Below, in pieces: positions 28,327-37,208 of a stretch of 64,000 nucleotides of DNA. Source of the stretch: Paenibacillus sp. JNUCC-31 (GTDB taxonomy: Bacteria > Bacillota > Bacilli > Paenibacillales > Paenibacillaceae); assembly GCF_014844075.1 (NCBI RefSeq), contig NZ_CP062165.1, forward strand, positions 7,487,122 to 7,551,121, written 5' to 3'. The notes under the pieces are model-generated. The model searched no databases. It saw only the letters and a list, made by a program, of their open reading frames with translations, and was not told where the DNA came from. Numbering within the stretch: the first letter of the stretch is position 1; every line of letters starts with the position of its first letter. A program made the translations under genes and the position numbers.

Positions 28327-28881
28327 TTACACCTGTTGCCGATAGTCTACTGATACCAACGGACGCTTGCCTGATTGATCCATCCACGTACCGTATAGAA
28401 CATCTACTCGTATGCAAGGCTGTTTTTCAAGCGGTAAATGTTCAGTGAATTCATAACCTGGCTTACTTCTTTGAGCTGCTAGTGCTTTTTTAACTTCTTC
28501 TGGGTCAGTGATAATTTGGGCAATCCCCATAAATTGAAATGCCTTTGCCTGCTTTCTATTTTCATATCCTGTTAAATTATATATTGATAATGCTACCTGG
28601 GAATTCACACTGATGTTATGCAACTTCCTCGTGCCTGGAACAGAAAACAGATAAAACACAGGTCTTTGTTCTTGATCTGTAACTGTGGCAAAATGCATAG
28701 CATGAATAAGTGGCCAACTATTAGGAGTTAACGTTGCCAGATTAGCAACCTCTTGTGCTTCTAAAAAGTCCAAAATGTCTTGTTTGATTTCATTTTCCAA
28801 TTCTTGTTTAACTAACTTAGGCATAAGATCTTTCTGTTCCAATCTGTTTTCAATCCAATACGTTGATTTACTATTTCCCAT
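28327..28881 (-). CDS. Pyridoxamine-5'-phosphate-oxidase-like flavoprotein
   Basis: 184 residues. GGAGGTG lies six bases before the ATG at 28881. The split-barrel FMN fold is suggested by V-A-N-L-A-T-L-T-P-N-S-W-P-L-I-H-A, R-K-L-H-N-I-S-V-N-S-Q-V-A-L-S-I-Y and Q-F-M-G-I-A-Q-I. PNPOx-like proteins bind FMN or F420 and reduce or protect small molecules; true pyridoxamine oxidase activity is unlikely at this size. A perfect 27-base palindrome lies upstream, and a divergent TetR gene begins at 29053. Confidence 0.85.
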   Translation of the reverse strand: MGNSKSTYWIENRLEQKDLMPKLVKQELENEIKQDILDFLEAQEVANLATLTPNSWPLIHAMHFATVTDQEQRPVFYLFSVPGTRKLHNISVNSQVALSIYNLTGYENRKQAKAFQFMGIAQIITDPEEVKKALAAQRSKPGYEFTEHLPLEKQPCIRVDVLYGTWMDQSGKRPLVSVDYRQQV

Positions 28882-28897
28882 AATCTGCACCTCCGAT

Positions 28898-28924
28898 AAT
28901 TAAACTGTACTGTACAGTTTAATT
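28898..28924. promoter_or_regulatory. Perfect 27-base palindrome, probable TetR operator
   Basis: Arms AATTAAACTGTAC and GTACAGTTTAATT surround a single central T. It sits between the PNPOx-like gene and the divergent TetR gene, overlapping the region where the PNPOx promoter is expected. Confidence 0.8.
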
Positions 28925-29052
28925 ATAATAAAGAGAATACCAACCGTCAATATGTTCCTCCGCTTACGGGATAACGCTTCTTATTTGACGATGTTTGTTT
29001 AGAAATCTATAATGAGATCAGAAATTTGTAGATTATATAGGGAGCGGTTTCT

Positions 29053-29655
29053 TTGAGAACAAAAAGTGAAGACAAGAGAAAAGCAATAATCGATGCTGCA
29101 TTACAATTGCTAAAGGAGAGCGCTTCATATGAAGTATCCATGTCCGAAATTGCTGCGCGTGTTGGGGGTTCTAAAGCCACTTTATATAACTATTTTTCAT
29201 CTAAACAAGAAGTGTTTGTAGAATTGGTTAAACAGTCTGTTCAACCTGAATTAACTACCATACAGTCCATATTGTCAGAAAATGAAAATCTTAAGACGGT
29301 GCTACAAAATTTTGGGGAACATTACTTGCATCAACGGTGCAGCCCGGATACGATCGCTATTAACCGGATGTTAATTGCAGAGTCCGCGCGCTCAGATGTT
29401 GGGATTTTGTTCTTTGAGGAGGGTCAAAGGAAAATTCTCGGTATGTTATCTGTACTGTTTGAGAAAGAAATAAATGCTCAAAATTTAAAAAATATGGATA
29501 CAAAAGTGGTTGTGTCACACTTTATAGCCTTAATCGAATCAGAACTAGTTGAAAAATGTCTATTCGGCTTTATTGAGGATCCATCCGATGAGCAAATCAA
29601 ATTGTGCGTTGAGCGAGCTGTCAGTGTTTTTTTGGATTCGTATTTATCAAATTAA
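29053..29655 (+). CDS. TetR/AcrR family regulator
   Basis: 200 residues starting at TTG (29053) behind GGGAGCGG. The helix-turn-helix reads V-S-M-S-E-I-A-A-R-V-G-G-S-K-A-T-L-Y-N-Y-F-S-S-K, and the C-terminal part resembles the AefR-like group. It is divergent from the PNPOx-like gene with a 27-base palindrome between them, the classic arrangement of a local repressor. A decayed paralogue is at 33151-33655 next to decayed copies of the same neighbours. Confidence 0.9.
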   Translation: MRTKSEDKRKAIIDAALQLLKESASYEVSMSEIAARVGGSKATLYNYFSSKQEVFVELVKQSVQPELTTIQSILSENENLKTVLQNFGEHYLHQRCSPDTIAINRMLIAESARSDVGILFFEEGQRKILGMLSVLFEKEINAQNLKNMDTKVVVSHFIALIESELVEKCLFGFIEDPSDEQIKLCVERAVSVFLDSYLSN

Positions 29656-30236
29656 GTTATTGATAAAAATAAACGAGAACGAGTTATAACATGTTGACAC
29701 GCCAGCAAAAAGGGATTCTTTCCCAGCCTACAGCTTCGCTTGTTATAAAAGGTCAACGCCTTTAATAGCTCAAACATTGATCTTTTGGGGATCGTGTGAG
29801 AACTATTTTTTTATGGTTTTATCTCCTAAAGCAGCCCGTTTTTCTAGCTCCCCATCGAAAACAACAAAAAAATTACTGACAGTTTTAGCTGGCTATCTTG
29901 ATAACTTGAAATCCGCTTATTCTATCGGGGAACAAGCGTTTTAACTTTTTCAGGAATCTGTTCTGGTTATCGTACCGAATAGATTAGCTCACTTGCTGAA
30001 CAACCTCAGCTGGACAATGTCTAGCTGAGGTTGTTTCAATTAACGGTTAAATGGCTTCGAGGTGTATTGAATTTGATGCGAGTGTAGGAGTACACTACTC
30101 AGATCCAAGTGATGGTCTGTATTCTCCATAAGAATGTCCAGGTATTCACTTGTTGCATTGATGAAGCCTATCCTAGAACGTTAAATTTTAACTTTCTCCT
30201 GGATTTATTGTTGCTTTACATCTCGTTTTTAACAAC
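29656..30236. other. Gene-free interval with a strong hairpin
   Basis: No gene was recognised on either strand in 29656-30236. A hairpin terminator lies at 29999-30035. Short open stretches here lack starts and families. Confidence 0.5.
29999..30035. terminator. Bidirectional hairpin terminator
   Basis: AACAACCTCAGCT pairs exactly with AGCTGAGGTTGTT around an 11-base loop, followed by TTTC. It lies between the convergent TetR genes. Confidence 0.75.
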
Positions 30237-30833
30237 TTAAGACTTTACTCCTAATCCTCGAAGTACAAAATCATTAATTTGTTCTATTAAATTTTCATAC
30301 ATAACACTGTTATGATCCATCATTAACCATGAATTATGTCGATTTGTATGTGTGATTGCAAGGTTTAAAACCATTAACATACTGTGCGGAATAGACTCAA
30401 TTTCAAACATCCCTCGCTCTTTACCCACTCGAAGGAACCCATTCATTTTTGTAAAGAGTTGATCAATAAATTTATTTACAGTTGATGAGTGATTAATATT
30501 AACGGATAACTCTTGATAAATAATGTTACTCATCTCAGGATCTCTTAGAGTATACCGGACAATTAAACTGATTATTTTCCTAACCCCCTCGGTAGGATGC
30601 ATTGAATCAGTTATGAGCTCCAATTCACTTGTTACATGGGGGCAATAAAAATGGTGAAACAAGGACTCATATACACTCTTTTTACCACCAAAATGATATG
30701 AGACAAGCGAAAGGTTCACATCAGCCTCTTCACAAATCTGACGAATTCCTGTGCCTTCATATCCTTTTTCTGCAAAAAGCTTCTTGGCGGCAAGTAAGAT
30801 TTTACTTTTATTTTCTAATTTTTGTTCCAACAA
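30237..30833 (-). CDS. TetR family regulator (CerR-like)
   Basis: About 198 residues. The helix-turn-helix is T-G-I-R-Q-I-C-E-E-A-D-V-N-L-S-L-V-S-Y-H-F, and the C-terminal half fits TetR ligand domains. The start is a TTG near 30833 with GAGGAGAG about 12 bases upstream. It follows a decayed efflux-pump fragment and an SDR gene on the same strand, so it may have regulated the lost pump. Ligand unknown. Confidence 0.88.
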   Translation of the reverse strand: MLEQKLENKSKILLAAKKLFAEKGYEGTGIRQICEEADVNLSLVSYHFGGKKSVYESLFHHFYCPHVTSELELITDSMHPTEGVRKIISLIVRYTLRDPEMSNIIYQELSVNINHSSTVNKFIDQLFTKMNGFLRVGKERGMFEIESIPHSMLMVLNLAITHTNRHNSWLMMDHNSVMYENLIEQINDFVLRGLGVKS

Positions 30834-30850
30834 ATTATGCTCTCCTCATA

Positions 30851-30955
30851 TTAGCTAGATGCTAAAGCTCCAATCAAGGCCCCGACACCAAAGAAAATAA
30901 GCGCTGTAATAAACAATTGCCTCGTTGTAAACGTTGAATTAATAGACCCGATAGT
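30851..30955 (-). pseudogene. MFS transporter fragment
   Basis: A startless frame encodes F-T-T-R-Q-L-F-I-T-A-L-I-F-F-G-V-G-A-L-I-G-A-L-A-S-S and a stop. This is the loop and helix 3 of a DHA2-type efflux pump. Only about 30 residues remain between the SDR and the TetR gene. Confidence 0.5.
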
Positions 30956-30965
30956 GAAACGAAAA

Positions 30966-31721
30966 TTACACCATGGTGATTCCACCATCAACTGGCACAT
31001 AAACACCTGTGATGAATTGACAATCATCGCTCACATACATCGCAATTGCTTTTGCAACATCCTCAGCACTTGCAATCCTTCCCACCGGCGTCATTTCAGC
31101 CAGTTGATCACGGAATTGTTGCGGTTGATTAGCGGAGGCTTCTGTATCCACAAGGCCAGGTGAGATCACATTAACCGTAATTCCATTTGCTCCCAATTCC
31201 TGTGCAGTATATTTTGCAAACTGAACAAGTCCAGCCTTGGCTGTCCCATGTGCGATCATTCCGGGTGCAGGATTTTTTGCCAGACCACTTGCAACATGTA
31301 CGATTCGACCATATCTATTTTGAATCATCGATGGTGTAGCTGCCTTGGTCATTGTGAAAGCTGCCATCATCTCATCGTTTAATTTTTGCGAAAATTCCTC
31401 CCAAGTCATTTCTTGAAAAGGTTTTATAACAAACGACATGCTGGCGTTATTCACTAACGCATCAATTCCCCCCCATATGGACAGTATTTCGTTCACCATT
31501 AGATTCACTTCATCTGGCCGGCGAACATCTGCCTTTATAGCTATTGCTTCGCCACCCTTCTCACTAATTTGTTCGACAATCTCGTTGGCACGCTCAGCAT
31601 TATAGGCATAATTCACCACAACACGAAAACCTCTTTCAGCTAGAACAAGTGCTGTTGCAGCTCCAATTCCACGACTTCCGCCAGTAATTAAAACAACCTT
31701 TTTCTCGGTATTCTGCTCCAT
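30966..31721 (-). CDS. SDR-family protein lacking the catalytic Tyr
   Basis: 251 residues with a clear FabG-like Rossmann fold: T-G-G-S-R-G-I-G-A-A, A-D-V-R-R, N-N-A-S-M-S and I-S-P-G-L-V-D-T. AGGAGG precedes the ATG. At the active site the Ser is present (V-A-S-G), but the Y-x-x-x-K motif reads H-G-T-A-K, so the catalytic Tyr is His. It may be an altered or non-reducing SDR. A MarR gene is immediately upstream with matching operators on both sides, indicating local control. Confidence 0.85.
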   Translation of the reverse strand: MEQNTEKKVVLITGGSRGIGAATALVLAERGFRVVVNYAYNAERANEIVEQISEKGGEAIAIKADVRRPDEVNLMVNEILSIWGGIDALVNNASMSFVIKPFQEMTWEEFSQKLNDEMMAAFTMTKAATPSMIQNRYGRIVHVASGLAKNPAPGMIAHGTAKAGLVQFAKYTAQELGANGITVNVISPGLVDTEASANQPQQFRDQLAEMTPVGRIASAEDVAKAIAMYVSDDCQFITGVYVPVDGGITMV

Positions 31722-31746
31722 AGATAATCATCCTCCTGATTCATTT

Positions 31747-31762
31747 AGACAATCAGTTGACT
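31747..31762. promoter_or_regulatory. Operator-like repeat 1 (SDR/MarR pair)
   Basis: AGACAATCAGTTGACT; its reverse complement matches 32260-32275 (AGTCAACTAATTGTCT) at 15 of 16 bases. It lies between the MarR stop and the SDR start. Confidence 0.55.
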
Positions 31763-31777
31763 AATTGAATAAAAAAA

Positions 31778-32254
31778 TTATTCTTTTCTCTCTATGTTTT
31801 GACCAAGGTGGCTAACCAATCGCTCGACAAGTGATGCAAAATACAAAAGTTCTTCTGAACTAAACACTTCAAATATCTGATCGTTGGTGGAATACGTTAA
31901 TGGTGTTAGATCCGTTAATATTTGATGACCTTGTTCTGTCAATTTCACCCTTGTGATTCTCCGATCAGAAAAATCCTCGTAAGTAAAAACATATCCAGCT
32001 TGACGTAAACGTTCCACCATGCTCGATATATTCTGTTTTGTTACAAGGGTATCTTGACGTAAATCTTTGATTGCTAATCCCTCGTGATTTGCAATCCTGT
32101 TAAGCAGCATCCATTGTTGAATACTGTGCACTCCCACGCTGGCAGTAATTTTACCACCTATTCGGGAAAGAAGATTCGAAGCTCTCATAACATTCAGCAC
32201 AATATCCGTTTGAAAATCGTTTTTGTTCTGCATTTGATTACACACCTTATCCAC
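31778..32254 (-). CDS. MarR family regulator
   Basis: Up to 158 residues. The winged helix includes I-K-D-L-R-Q-D-T-L-V-T-K-Q-N-I-S-S-M-V-E-R-L and F-S-D-R-R-I-T-R-V-K-L-T-E-Q-G. The longest frame starts at GTG 32254; an ATG at 32233 has AAGGTG nine bases upstream and may be the real start. It is unrelated in detail to the 15.3/19.4 kb MarR pair. Operator-like sites at 31747 and 32260 bracket it, suggesting autoregulation and control of the SDR. Confidence 0.88.
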   Translation of the reverse strand: MDKVCNQMQNKNDFQTDIVLNVMRASNLLSRIGGKITASVGVHSIQQWMLLNRIANHEGLAIKDLRQDTLVTKQNISSMVERLRQAGYVFTYEDFSDRRITRVKLTEQGHQILTDLTPLTYSTNDQIFEVFSSEELLYFASLVERLVSHLGQNIERKE

Positions 32255-32259
32255 AAAGT

Positions 32260-32275
32260 AGTCAACTAATTGTCT
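32260..32275. promoter_or_regulatory. Operator-like repeat 2 (SDR/MarR pair)
   Basis: AGTCAACTAATTGTCT, directly upstream of the MarR start. Confidence 0.55.
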
Positions 32276-32458
32276 TTTGGATTATAAAATATAATTTAAA
32301 ATTCATCAATAAGTTTTAATAATTCACTGAGTTACCATTACAATTCCCCTCCTTTAATCTAACCTTTTGTTCGAAGTAAATAAAAAAATACCACAGGCGA
32401 CTGTGGTGGGCAAGCTCACATAATTAACGAACAGTCCGTCTAATAATAACAGCGATCA

Positions 32459-32890
32459 TTATCTTTTAATTTTTACTTTACCTGTAAGCAGAAGTCCATC
32501 TCTCATACTCAGGCTCATTAAGAGAAGGTTTATGGTACCACCTATAATTTCTATCGACTGTACCACGAAGAATCTTATTCCGAAATGTCCTGATGATGCC
32601 CACATATGAAGCGCAATAGCGGAGGAAATCATTACTAATATCCCAGTATACGCAATAATGGGCATCCGCTTTTTTTTTTTTCTATAAGGTTTCCTCTTCT
32701 ACCCTGAGATATTTTAAATTCTGTCGCTCCAGTGATGCGTTGGCAGGAATCAATATAATTAAACCGGGAAGCAGGATCAATCTTTAGCAATCGTTTCATC
32801 GCTATAAAACAGTTCTGTGATTGTAGTAGCCATAAAAAAATAACTATTCAAAGATAGACTGCTATGCTCTCACTTAAAAGTAATTTCTTC
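32459..32890 (-). pseudogene. Four-helix membrane protein, decayed paralogue
   Basis: 32459-32665 matches the C-terminal half of the 27731-28174 protein (M-W-A-S-S-G-H-F-G-I-R-F, L-L-M-S-L-S-M-R-D-G). The N-terminal half is recognisable up to about 32890 but out of frame, with a break at the poly-T/A tract near 32670-32690. It is the first member of a decayed copy of the membrane/PNPOx/TetR module. Confidence 0.75.
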
Positions 32891-32948
32891 ATAAACCCTC
32901 CTGTAAATCCTTTGCATAATCTATGGAGATAAATGGAGGTTTAATTGA

Positions 32949-33150
32949 TTAGTCGATCCAAATGCCGTATAAGACTTCTATCCGTATACAGGGTTGCTTT
33001 TCAAGAGGCAAATATTCGGTAAATTCATACCCTGCCTTACTCCTTTGTGCTTGCAGTGCTTTTTTTAATTCCTCTGGGTCACTCCCCAGTTCTTCCATCC
33101 CCATAAATTGGAAGGATTTTGCCTGCTTTTCATTTTCATATCCAGGAGAG
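32949..33150 (-). pseudogene. PNPOx-like protein, C-terminal fragment
   Basis: Encodes E-N-E-K-Q-A-K-S-F-Q-F-M-G-M-E, Y-E-F-T-E-Y-L-P-L-E-K-Q-P-C-I-R and a stop at 32949, closely matching the C-terminal third of the 28327-28881 protein. The N-terminal two thirds and the promoter are deleted; at about 33150 the sequence jumps into the TetR paralogue. Confidence 0.75.
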
Positions 33151-33655
33151 ATTGCTGCACGTGTTGGGGCTTTAAAGCAACGTTATACAACTACTTTTCG
33201 TCGAAACAAGAAGTCTTCCTTGAACTGGTCAGGAAGTCGTTCAACCTGAATTGACTGATATCCAATTCATCCTTTCAAAAGAAGATGATCTTAAGCGTGC
33301 TTCACAATTTCGGAGTACATTACTTGCAACAACGGTGCAGTCCAGATACTATAGCGGTTAATCGAATGTTGATTTCTGAATCTGCGAAATCTGAAATTGG
33401 GATTCTATTTTACCAAGAGGGACAAAGGAAAATTATCCATATGCTGTCCGAGTTGTTTGAGAAAGCAATGAAAGACTCCAAGATAAAAAGGAATAAGACA
33501 GCAGTGGTTGTGTCCCATTATATTGCCCTAATTGAATCAAAATTATTGGAGAAGTGTTTATTAGGCATAATTTTAAAGAACCTTCTGATATCCAAATCAT
33601 AGAGTGTGTTGAGCGAGCAGTAAATATTTTTTCGGATGCATATTTTCTGCATTAA
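33151..33655 (+). pseudogene. TetR regulator, decayed paralogue
   Basis: Begins inside the helix-turn-helix (E-I-A-A-R-V-G) and continues, with frame changes near 33165, 33240 and 33570, through Q-Q-R-C-S-P-D-T-I-A-V-N-R-M-L-I to C-V-E-R-A-V-N-I-F. The stop is at 33653-33655. It matches the 29053-29655 protein over most of its length. Confidence 0.78.
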
Positions 33656-33745
33656 CTGGTGTTCGGATTCGTGATTGTCTTGATGTTTATTGGAGCATTT
33701 CATGGGGGATACTGTGATTAATACAATGAAAGGGTACATTAAACA

Positions 33746-34234
33746 ATGAATCCAAACTCCCCTAACCAAGAAGCGATCAAAAAGATTCAGGAACTGATTA
33801 AGGATATTGACATTGCGATGCTTACAACGGTCTCAGAAGAAGGCTTGGTTTCTCGTCCCATGAAAACTCAGGATGTCGAGTTCGATAGCAACCTCTGGTT
33901 CCTGACCAAGAAAGATACTAGCAAATTTCATGAACTGCTTCAAAATCAGCAAGTCAACGTGGCATACGCGGGTAAATCTTTCGTCTCCATTCGTGGAGAA
34001 GCCGAGCTGGTGGATAATACCGAGAAAATCAAAGAGTTCTGGAGTCCAGCCTACGAAAAAATACTGGAAACCACATTTGAGGATCCAAATCTCGTACTAA
34101 TTAAAGTCAATGCCGAGAGTGCCGAATTCTGGGATGCAGGCAACAAGTTCAAGATGGCTTCGTTCCTGTTTCGTAGACTGCTGGGAAAAAATACGGAAGG
34201 CACAGACCTCAATCAAATCGTGGAATTCCATTAA
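33746..34234 (+). CDS. General-stress-protein-26-like PNPOx flavoprotein
   Basis: 162 residues: I-D-I-A-M-L-T-T-V-S-E-E-G-L-V-S-R-P-M near the start, L-W-F-L-T-K-K-D-T-S-K, V-A-Y-A-G-K-S-F-V-S-I-R-G-E-A and A-E-F-W-D-A. This is the GS26/PNPOx-like split-barrel group, thought to bind FMN in stress responses. GAAAGGG lies about 12 bases before the ATG. A hairpin terminator follows at 34293. It looks intact and free-standing. Confidence 0.85.
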   Translation: MNPNSPNQEAIKKIQELIKDIDIAMLTTVSEEGLVSRPMKTQDVEFDSNLWFLTKKDTSKFHELLQNQQVNVAYAGKSFVSIRGEAELVDNTEKIKEFWSPAYEKILETTFEDPNLVLIKVNAESAEFWDAGNKFKMASFLFRRLLGKNTEGTDLNQIVEFH

Positions 34235-34292
34235 AAGTTCAGCAGCCTCATCTTGCTGTAATACAATGCTCCTTTGTTAGACATACCAAACA

Positions 34293-34325
34293 GCAGCAGC
34301 CTGTCACCTGATGGGCTGCTGTTTC
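34293..34325 (+). terminator. Terminator after GS26-like gene
   Basis: GCAGCAGCC and GGGCTGCTG pair around an about 10-base loop, followed by TTTCTTCTG. Located 60 bases after the stop codon. The following interval to 34575 holds no recognisable gene. Confidence 0.65.
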
Positions 34326-34575
34326 TTCTGTATTTCTTCACACTTCACAATAAAATCATTAAAAGAAACGCTTATCCCCTCAGTAAACTCTCATGTAACC
34401 CTCCACCTCTATAACCGCTTGTCGAGAACCTACTCCCATTTAAACTTTCACAGCTCATGAAATACAATTTCATACTAGATGAGTTGAGCGATGTCGCCAC
34501 TCTTGCCAAACATCCCTTCATCTGGCATAATAACCGGGTCATTTGGATACTGCTCCTTGGGTCGTAACCCGTTAT

Positions 34576-34649
34576 TATTTAGACAACCATCTAATCGAAA
34601 ATCGGACTATGTTCTTGTCCATTCCGGCAATCGGTACAAGTTCTTGTCC
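34576..34649 (-). repeat. Partial family A end (A2)
   Basis: Matches the inner part of end A1: CATCTAATCG...GGACTATGTTCTTGTCC and CGGTACAAGTTCTTGTCC. The outer TGTCGAGG tip and hairpin are missing here. It lies 147 bases from the complete copy A3, in the same orientation. Confidence 0.6.
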
Positions 34650-34796
34650 CTCCTCAGCTTTTTCCAGTTACTAAATTCCGTTTTTTTGAGTAACTATTAG
34701 CTGCTGGTTACCTCTCCTTGAGGCAGTGGTTCCATTAAGACGAAAAAATGTCCTGTATTATTGCATTTATCTGCACAAACTTACATGCGCTCCGTA

Positions 34797-34955
34797 TTTA
34801 GATATTCACCTAATCGGCAATCGGATCAAGTTCTTGTCCATTTCGGTAATCGGTACAAGTTCTTGTCCTTAGCTTGGGACAAGAACTTGTACCGATAAAA
34901 CAAAAAAGCCGCTAAAATAGCGACTTCAATGGGAATATGTTCTTGTCCCTCGACA
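34797..34955 (-). mobile_element. Family A transposon-like end (A3)
   Basis: Read on the minus strand from 34955: TGTCGAGGGACAAGAAC, a terminator hairpin (34908-34924), an inverted ACAAGAACTTGTACCGAT site, then two direct sites. It is almost identical to A1 over about 155 bases. The outer tip falls inside an AlbA_2-type gene, so this end marks an insertion into that gene. No opposite end or transposase is seen. Confidence 0.62.
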
Positions 34956-35131
34956 AATACTAGCCAACCCCCTCCACTATTTGAGAATGCTAATATATCT
35001 TTGAGTAAATTTGCAAATGCAATATTGGGGTTTATATATATATCTCTTTTATAATCCCATTTGTTATTCTCTGTTCCTAATCCAACTAACTCAAAAAATT
35101 TGTCTTGAGAGTTATACATGGTATCATTCAT
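34956..35131 (-). pseudogene. AlbA_2 domain protein, cut by transposon end
   Basis: The first about 58 residues encode N-K-W-D-Y-K-R-D, then L-L-K-D-I-L-A-F-S-N-S-G-G-G-W-L-V-F. This is the start of the AlbA_2 (Schlafen-like) domain common in DNA-interacting and defence proteins. At 34955 the frame runs into transposon end A3 and codes junk to 34826. The rest of the gene is missing from the window. Confidence 0.65.
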
Positions 35132-35194
35132 CCCTATCCATGTGTTTTTTTATAATACTGAATATTAAAAAATTTAAAGCCCTCTACTCAATAA

Positions 35195-35746
35195 TCAATG
35201 AAAAAAAGGATTAGGGGTATTAGCGTGAAAATCTAGCACGTATCCTTTTCTATTCATCATCTCATTTAAAGTTTTATATGTATCTGTATTAGTCATTATA
35301 AACTCGATTGTTTCAGCCAAATTAGGTGTTGATCTACCATCTCTAGAGATATAATCTGAGTAGGAGATATTAAGTCTCTCAAGCAAATCTAATCTTTGTG
35401 GTGTAGTCATAAAAATTCTAGAGTACTTAACAGCAGATTGACTTCGTTCTTGTTGAGTACGATTCCACCAAAACTTTTTAAAGTACTCAGCGATCTCATG
35501 TTCATGATCATTAAAAATACTAATTACGCTCCAATCTTTTCTCAAGTAATAATTAGCAATATTGATCTTATCGCTGTAACGCTCTCTTCTTTCCTGAAGG
35601 ATTTGTTCTAACTTCAGTTCTTCTGTTTTATTCTTTAACTTTTCAGCCAAAGAAGGCCGATGAGAGTTATTAGCATATGCTCGTACAACCTCTCTTGCTG
35701 TTGACCTAGCTAGTGCCCTTGTTAGAATATCAATTAACTTTGCCAA
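35195..35746 (-). CDS. Hypothetical protein upstream of broken AlbA_2 gene
   Basis: 183 residues starting at TTG (35746) with GGAGGAAT eight bases upstream. Charged, mostly helical in character, with a basic N-terminus (L-A-R-S-T-A-R-E-V-V-R-A) and no membrane segment or signal peptide. I do not recognise the family. It lies 63 bases upstream of the AlbA_2 gene on the same strand, so the two were probably one operon, perhaps a defence pair whose second gene is now disrupted. Confidence 0.6.
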   Translation of the reverse strand: MAKLIDILTRALARSTAREVVRAYANNSHRPSLAEKLKNKTEELKLEQILQERRERYSDKINIANYYLRKDWSVISIFNDHEHEIAEYFKKFWWNRTQQERSQSAVKYSRIFMTTPQRLDLLERLNISYSDYISRDGRSTPNLAETIEFIMTNTDTYKTLNEMMNRKGYVLDFHANTPNPFFH

Positions 35747-36473
35747 ATTTATTCCTCCATGAAAATATATTCTACACTTGCGATACCTGTTAATCCAATA
35801 CTTAGTTTCACCTCCACGCTCGACGGCAATTTCAAATTCTCTGCAGCCGTTCCATAGCTACCTCGACATCTTTATCGCATCAATTGCCTTAATTGTTGGC
35901 AAGGCTAGTGCTCCGTTACCACACTAGAGAGTAACTGCTGTAGTTGTTGGTAATTTTAGGTCTGCTGTAATTAATTCTTTTTGGTAACTGTGGTAAGATT
36001 CGAGAAGTTTTGACCAATTCCTGCGTTTTTCCTTTTACTAATTTTTGGTGTCTCTTGAGAATTTTTGTCCCCAGTCAACTTCGTGCTCTTCTCTTCAATT
36101 GGTTCGAATTACGAACTTCCTTAGAAGAACCGGCTATTCGGATTAATGATGACGGCCTAGTTGGTTCATGGTTTATGTATTTGCACCACGACATCATCCT
36201 AGTTACACTAAACATACCCGTTAGCTTAATGTTACTGGCATTTATCAATCGACAATAATAGAATGTGCTTTTCCGTCGACACTAATCTAATACTCGTAGT
36301 TCCTGCCCGTGTGCCCATATGCATGAATAAAAAATCCCTCTGGTTTCCATGAGGGGGTAAAACCAATCCGGAGTCGAATTTGACATCAATTTTTATTGGC
36401 ACCATCTGGATCTCAAATTGTAGTGTGGATCTTATGGGCAGGTATTGATTTATCCTTTGCAGTAAAGAGCTTA
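35747..36473. other. Interval without supportable genes
   Basis: Open frames at 36010-36258 (+) and 36232-36492 (-) have no ribosome site, no recognisable family and odd composition. They are probably chance frames or degraded sequence. Confidence 0.45.
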
Positions 36474-36491
36474 AGTTCTTGTCCCTCGACA
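36474..36491 (-). repeat. Family A outer tip (A4)
   Basis: Read from 36491 on the minus strand, TGTCGAGGGACAAGAACTT matches the tip of A1 and A3. The inner terminator and repeated sites are absent, so only an 18-base tip remains or the element is a distant relative. Confidence 0.45.
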
Positions 36492-36787
36492 ATACATCTT
36501 TAGTATAGATTATTTAAATAATGTACTCAATCTAAGGATACGTGCATGTTTCTTGAGCATAGAGCCGAGCCGCTTTCCGCTTCAAGTGAGGACGAAACAC
36601 TCCAACCAAATTTCGATTATATAGAGGACGATATATGTTTTTTTAACCCTCTTGCAAAGATGAGTTTTTTCATTAAACTTCCATAAAAAATCATAGAACT
36701 AATTTACAAGATGTTAATAATTTCAATTTTATCAACATATGGTCTTAATCTAGAAGTACGTCAGAACCTATTAATTTCTCTTAACAA

Positions 36788-37074
36788 TCACGTTTTTTTG
36801 AATATGTATAATGGGTCCTTTTTCTCGACTTCAAATTTTTTAAAAGTTAACTTATAGGAAAATCCAATTTCCATGTTATAGGCCAAGATAGATCTCCATT
36901 CTTTATCTCTCGATCTTCCTTCGTATATACCTTGATTGCATTTTTATCAAACGGATTTTCTGGCTCACGGATATGCTGTAAAACATTTCCTTCATTAAGC
37001 GTTTGAATCGCCTTTAAACGTCTTCCTACGTTTATTCCTACTACAGAAATCTGCAGGCTTTTGTATGAAACCAA
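36788..37074 (-). pseudogene. HIRAN-domain protein, frameshifted
   Basis: The first frame encodes I-S-V-V-G-I-N-V-G-R-R, then H-I-R-E-P-E-N-P-F-D-K-N-A-I-K-V, the signature of the HIRAN domain (a DNA-end-binding fold found with helicases and nucleases). After E-D-R-E-I-K the continuation A-Y-N-M-E-I-G-F-S-Y-K-L-T-F-K-K-F-E-V lies in another frame and stops at 36788. Starts at TTG 37074 with GGGAGAA a few bases before. A small stand-alone HIRAN protein is likely broken here. Confidence 0.65.
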
Positions 37075-37208
37075 ACTCTTCTCCCAATGCGAAATACGTT
37101 CTAATAGGCTTCACAGACAAGTCTGTAAAGAACGAGCTTTCCAGCGGTGCTCCTCAGAATCAAGACATATAATTGCAAAAGTATCATTTTTCGTTGCATA
37201 GCATAGTT

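Noticed and set aside
36010..36492. Two overlapping small frames (82 and 86 codons) near end A4
   Set aside because: No ribosome site, no homologous motif, and one runs into the transposon tip.
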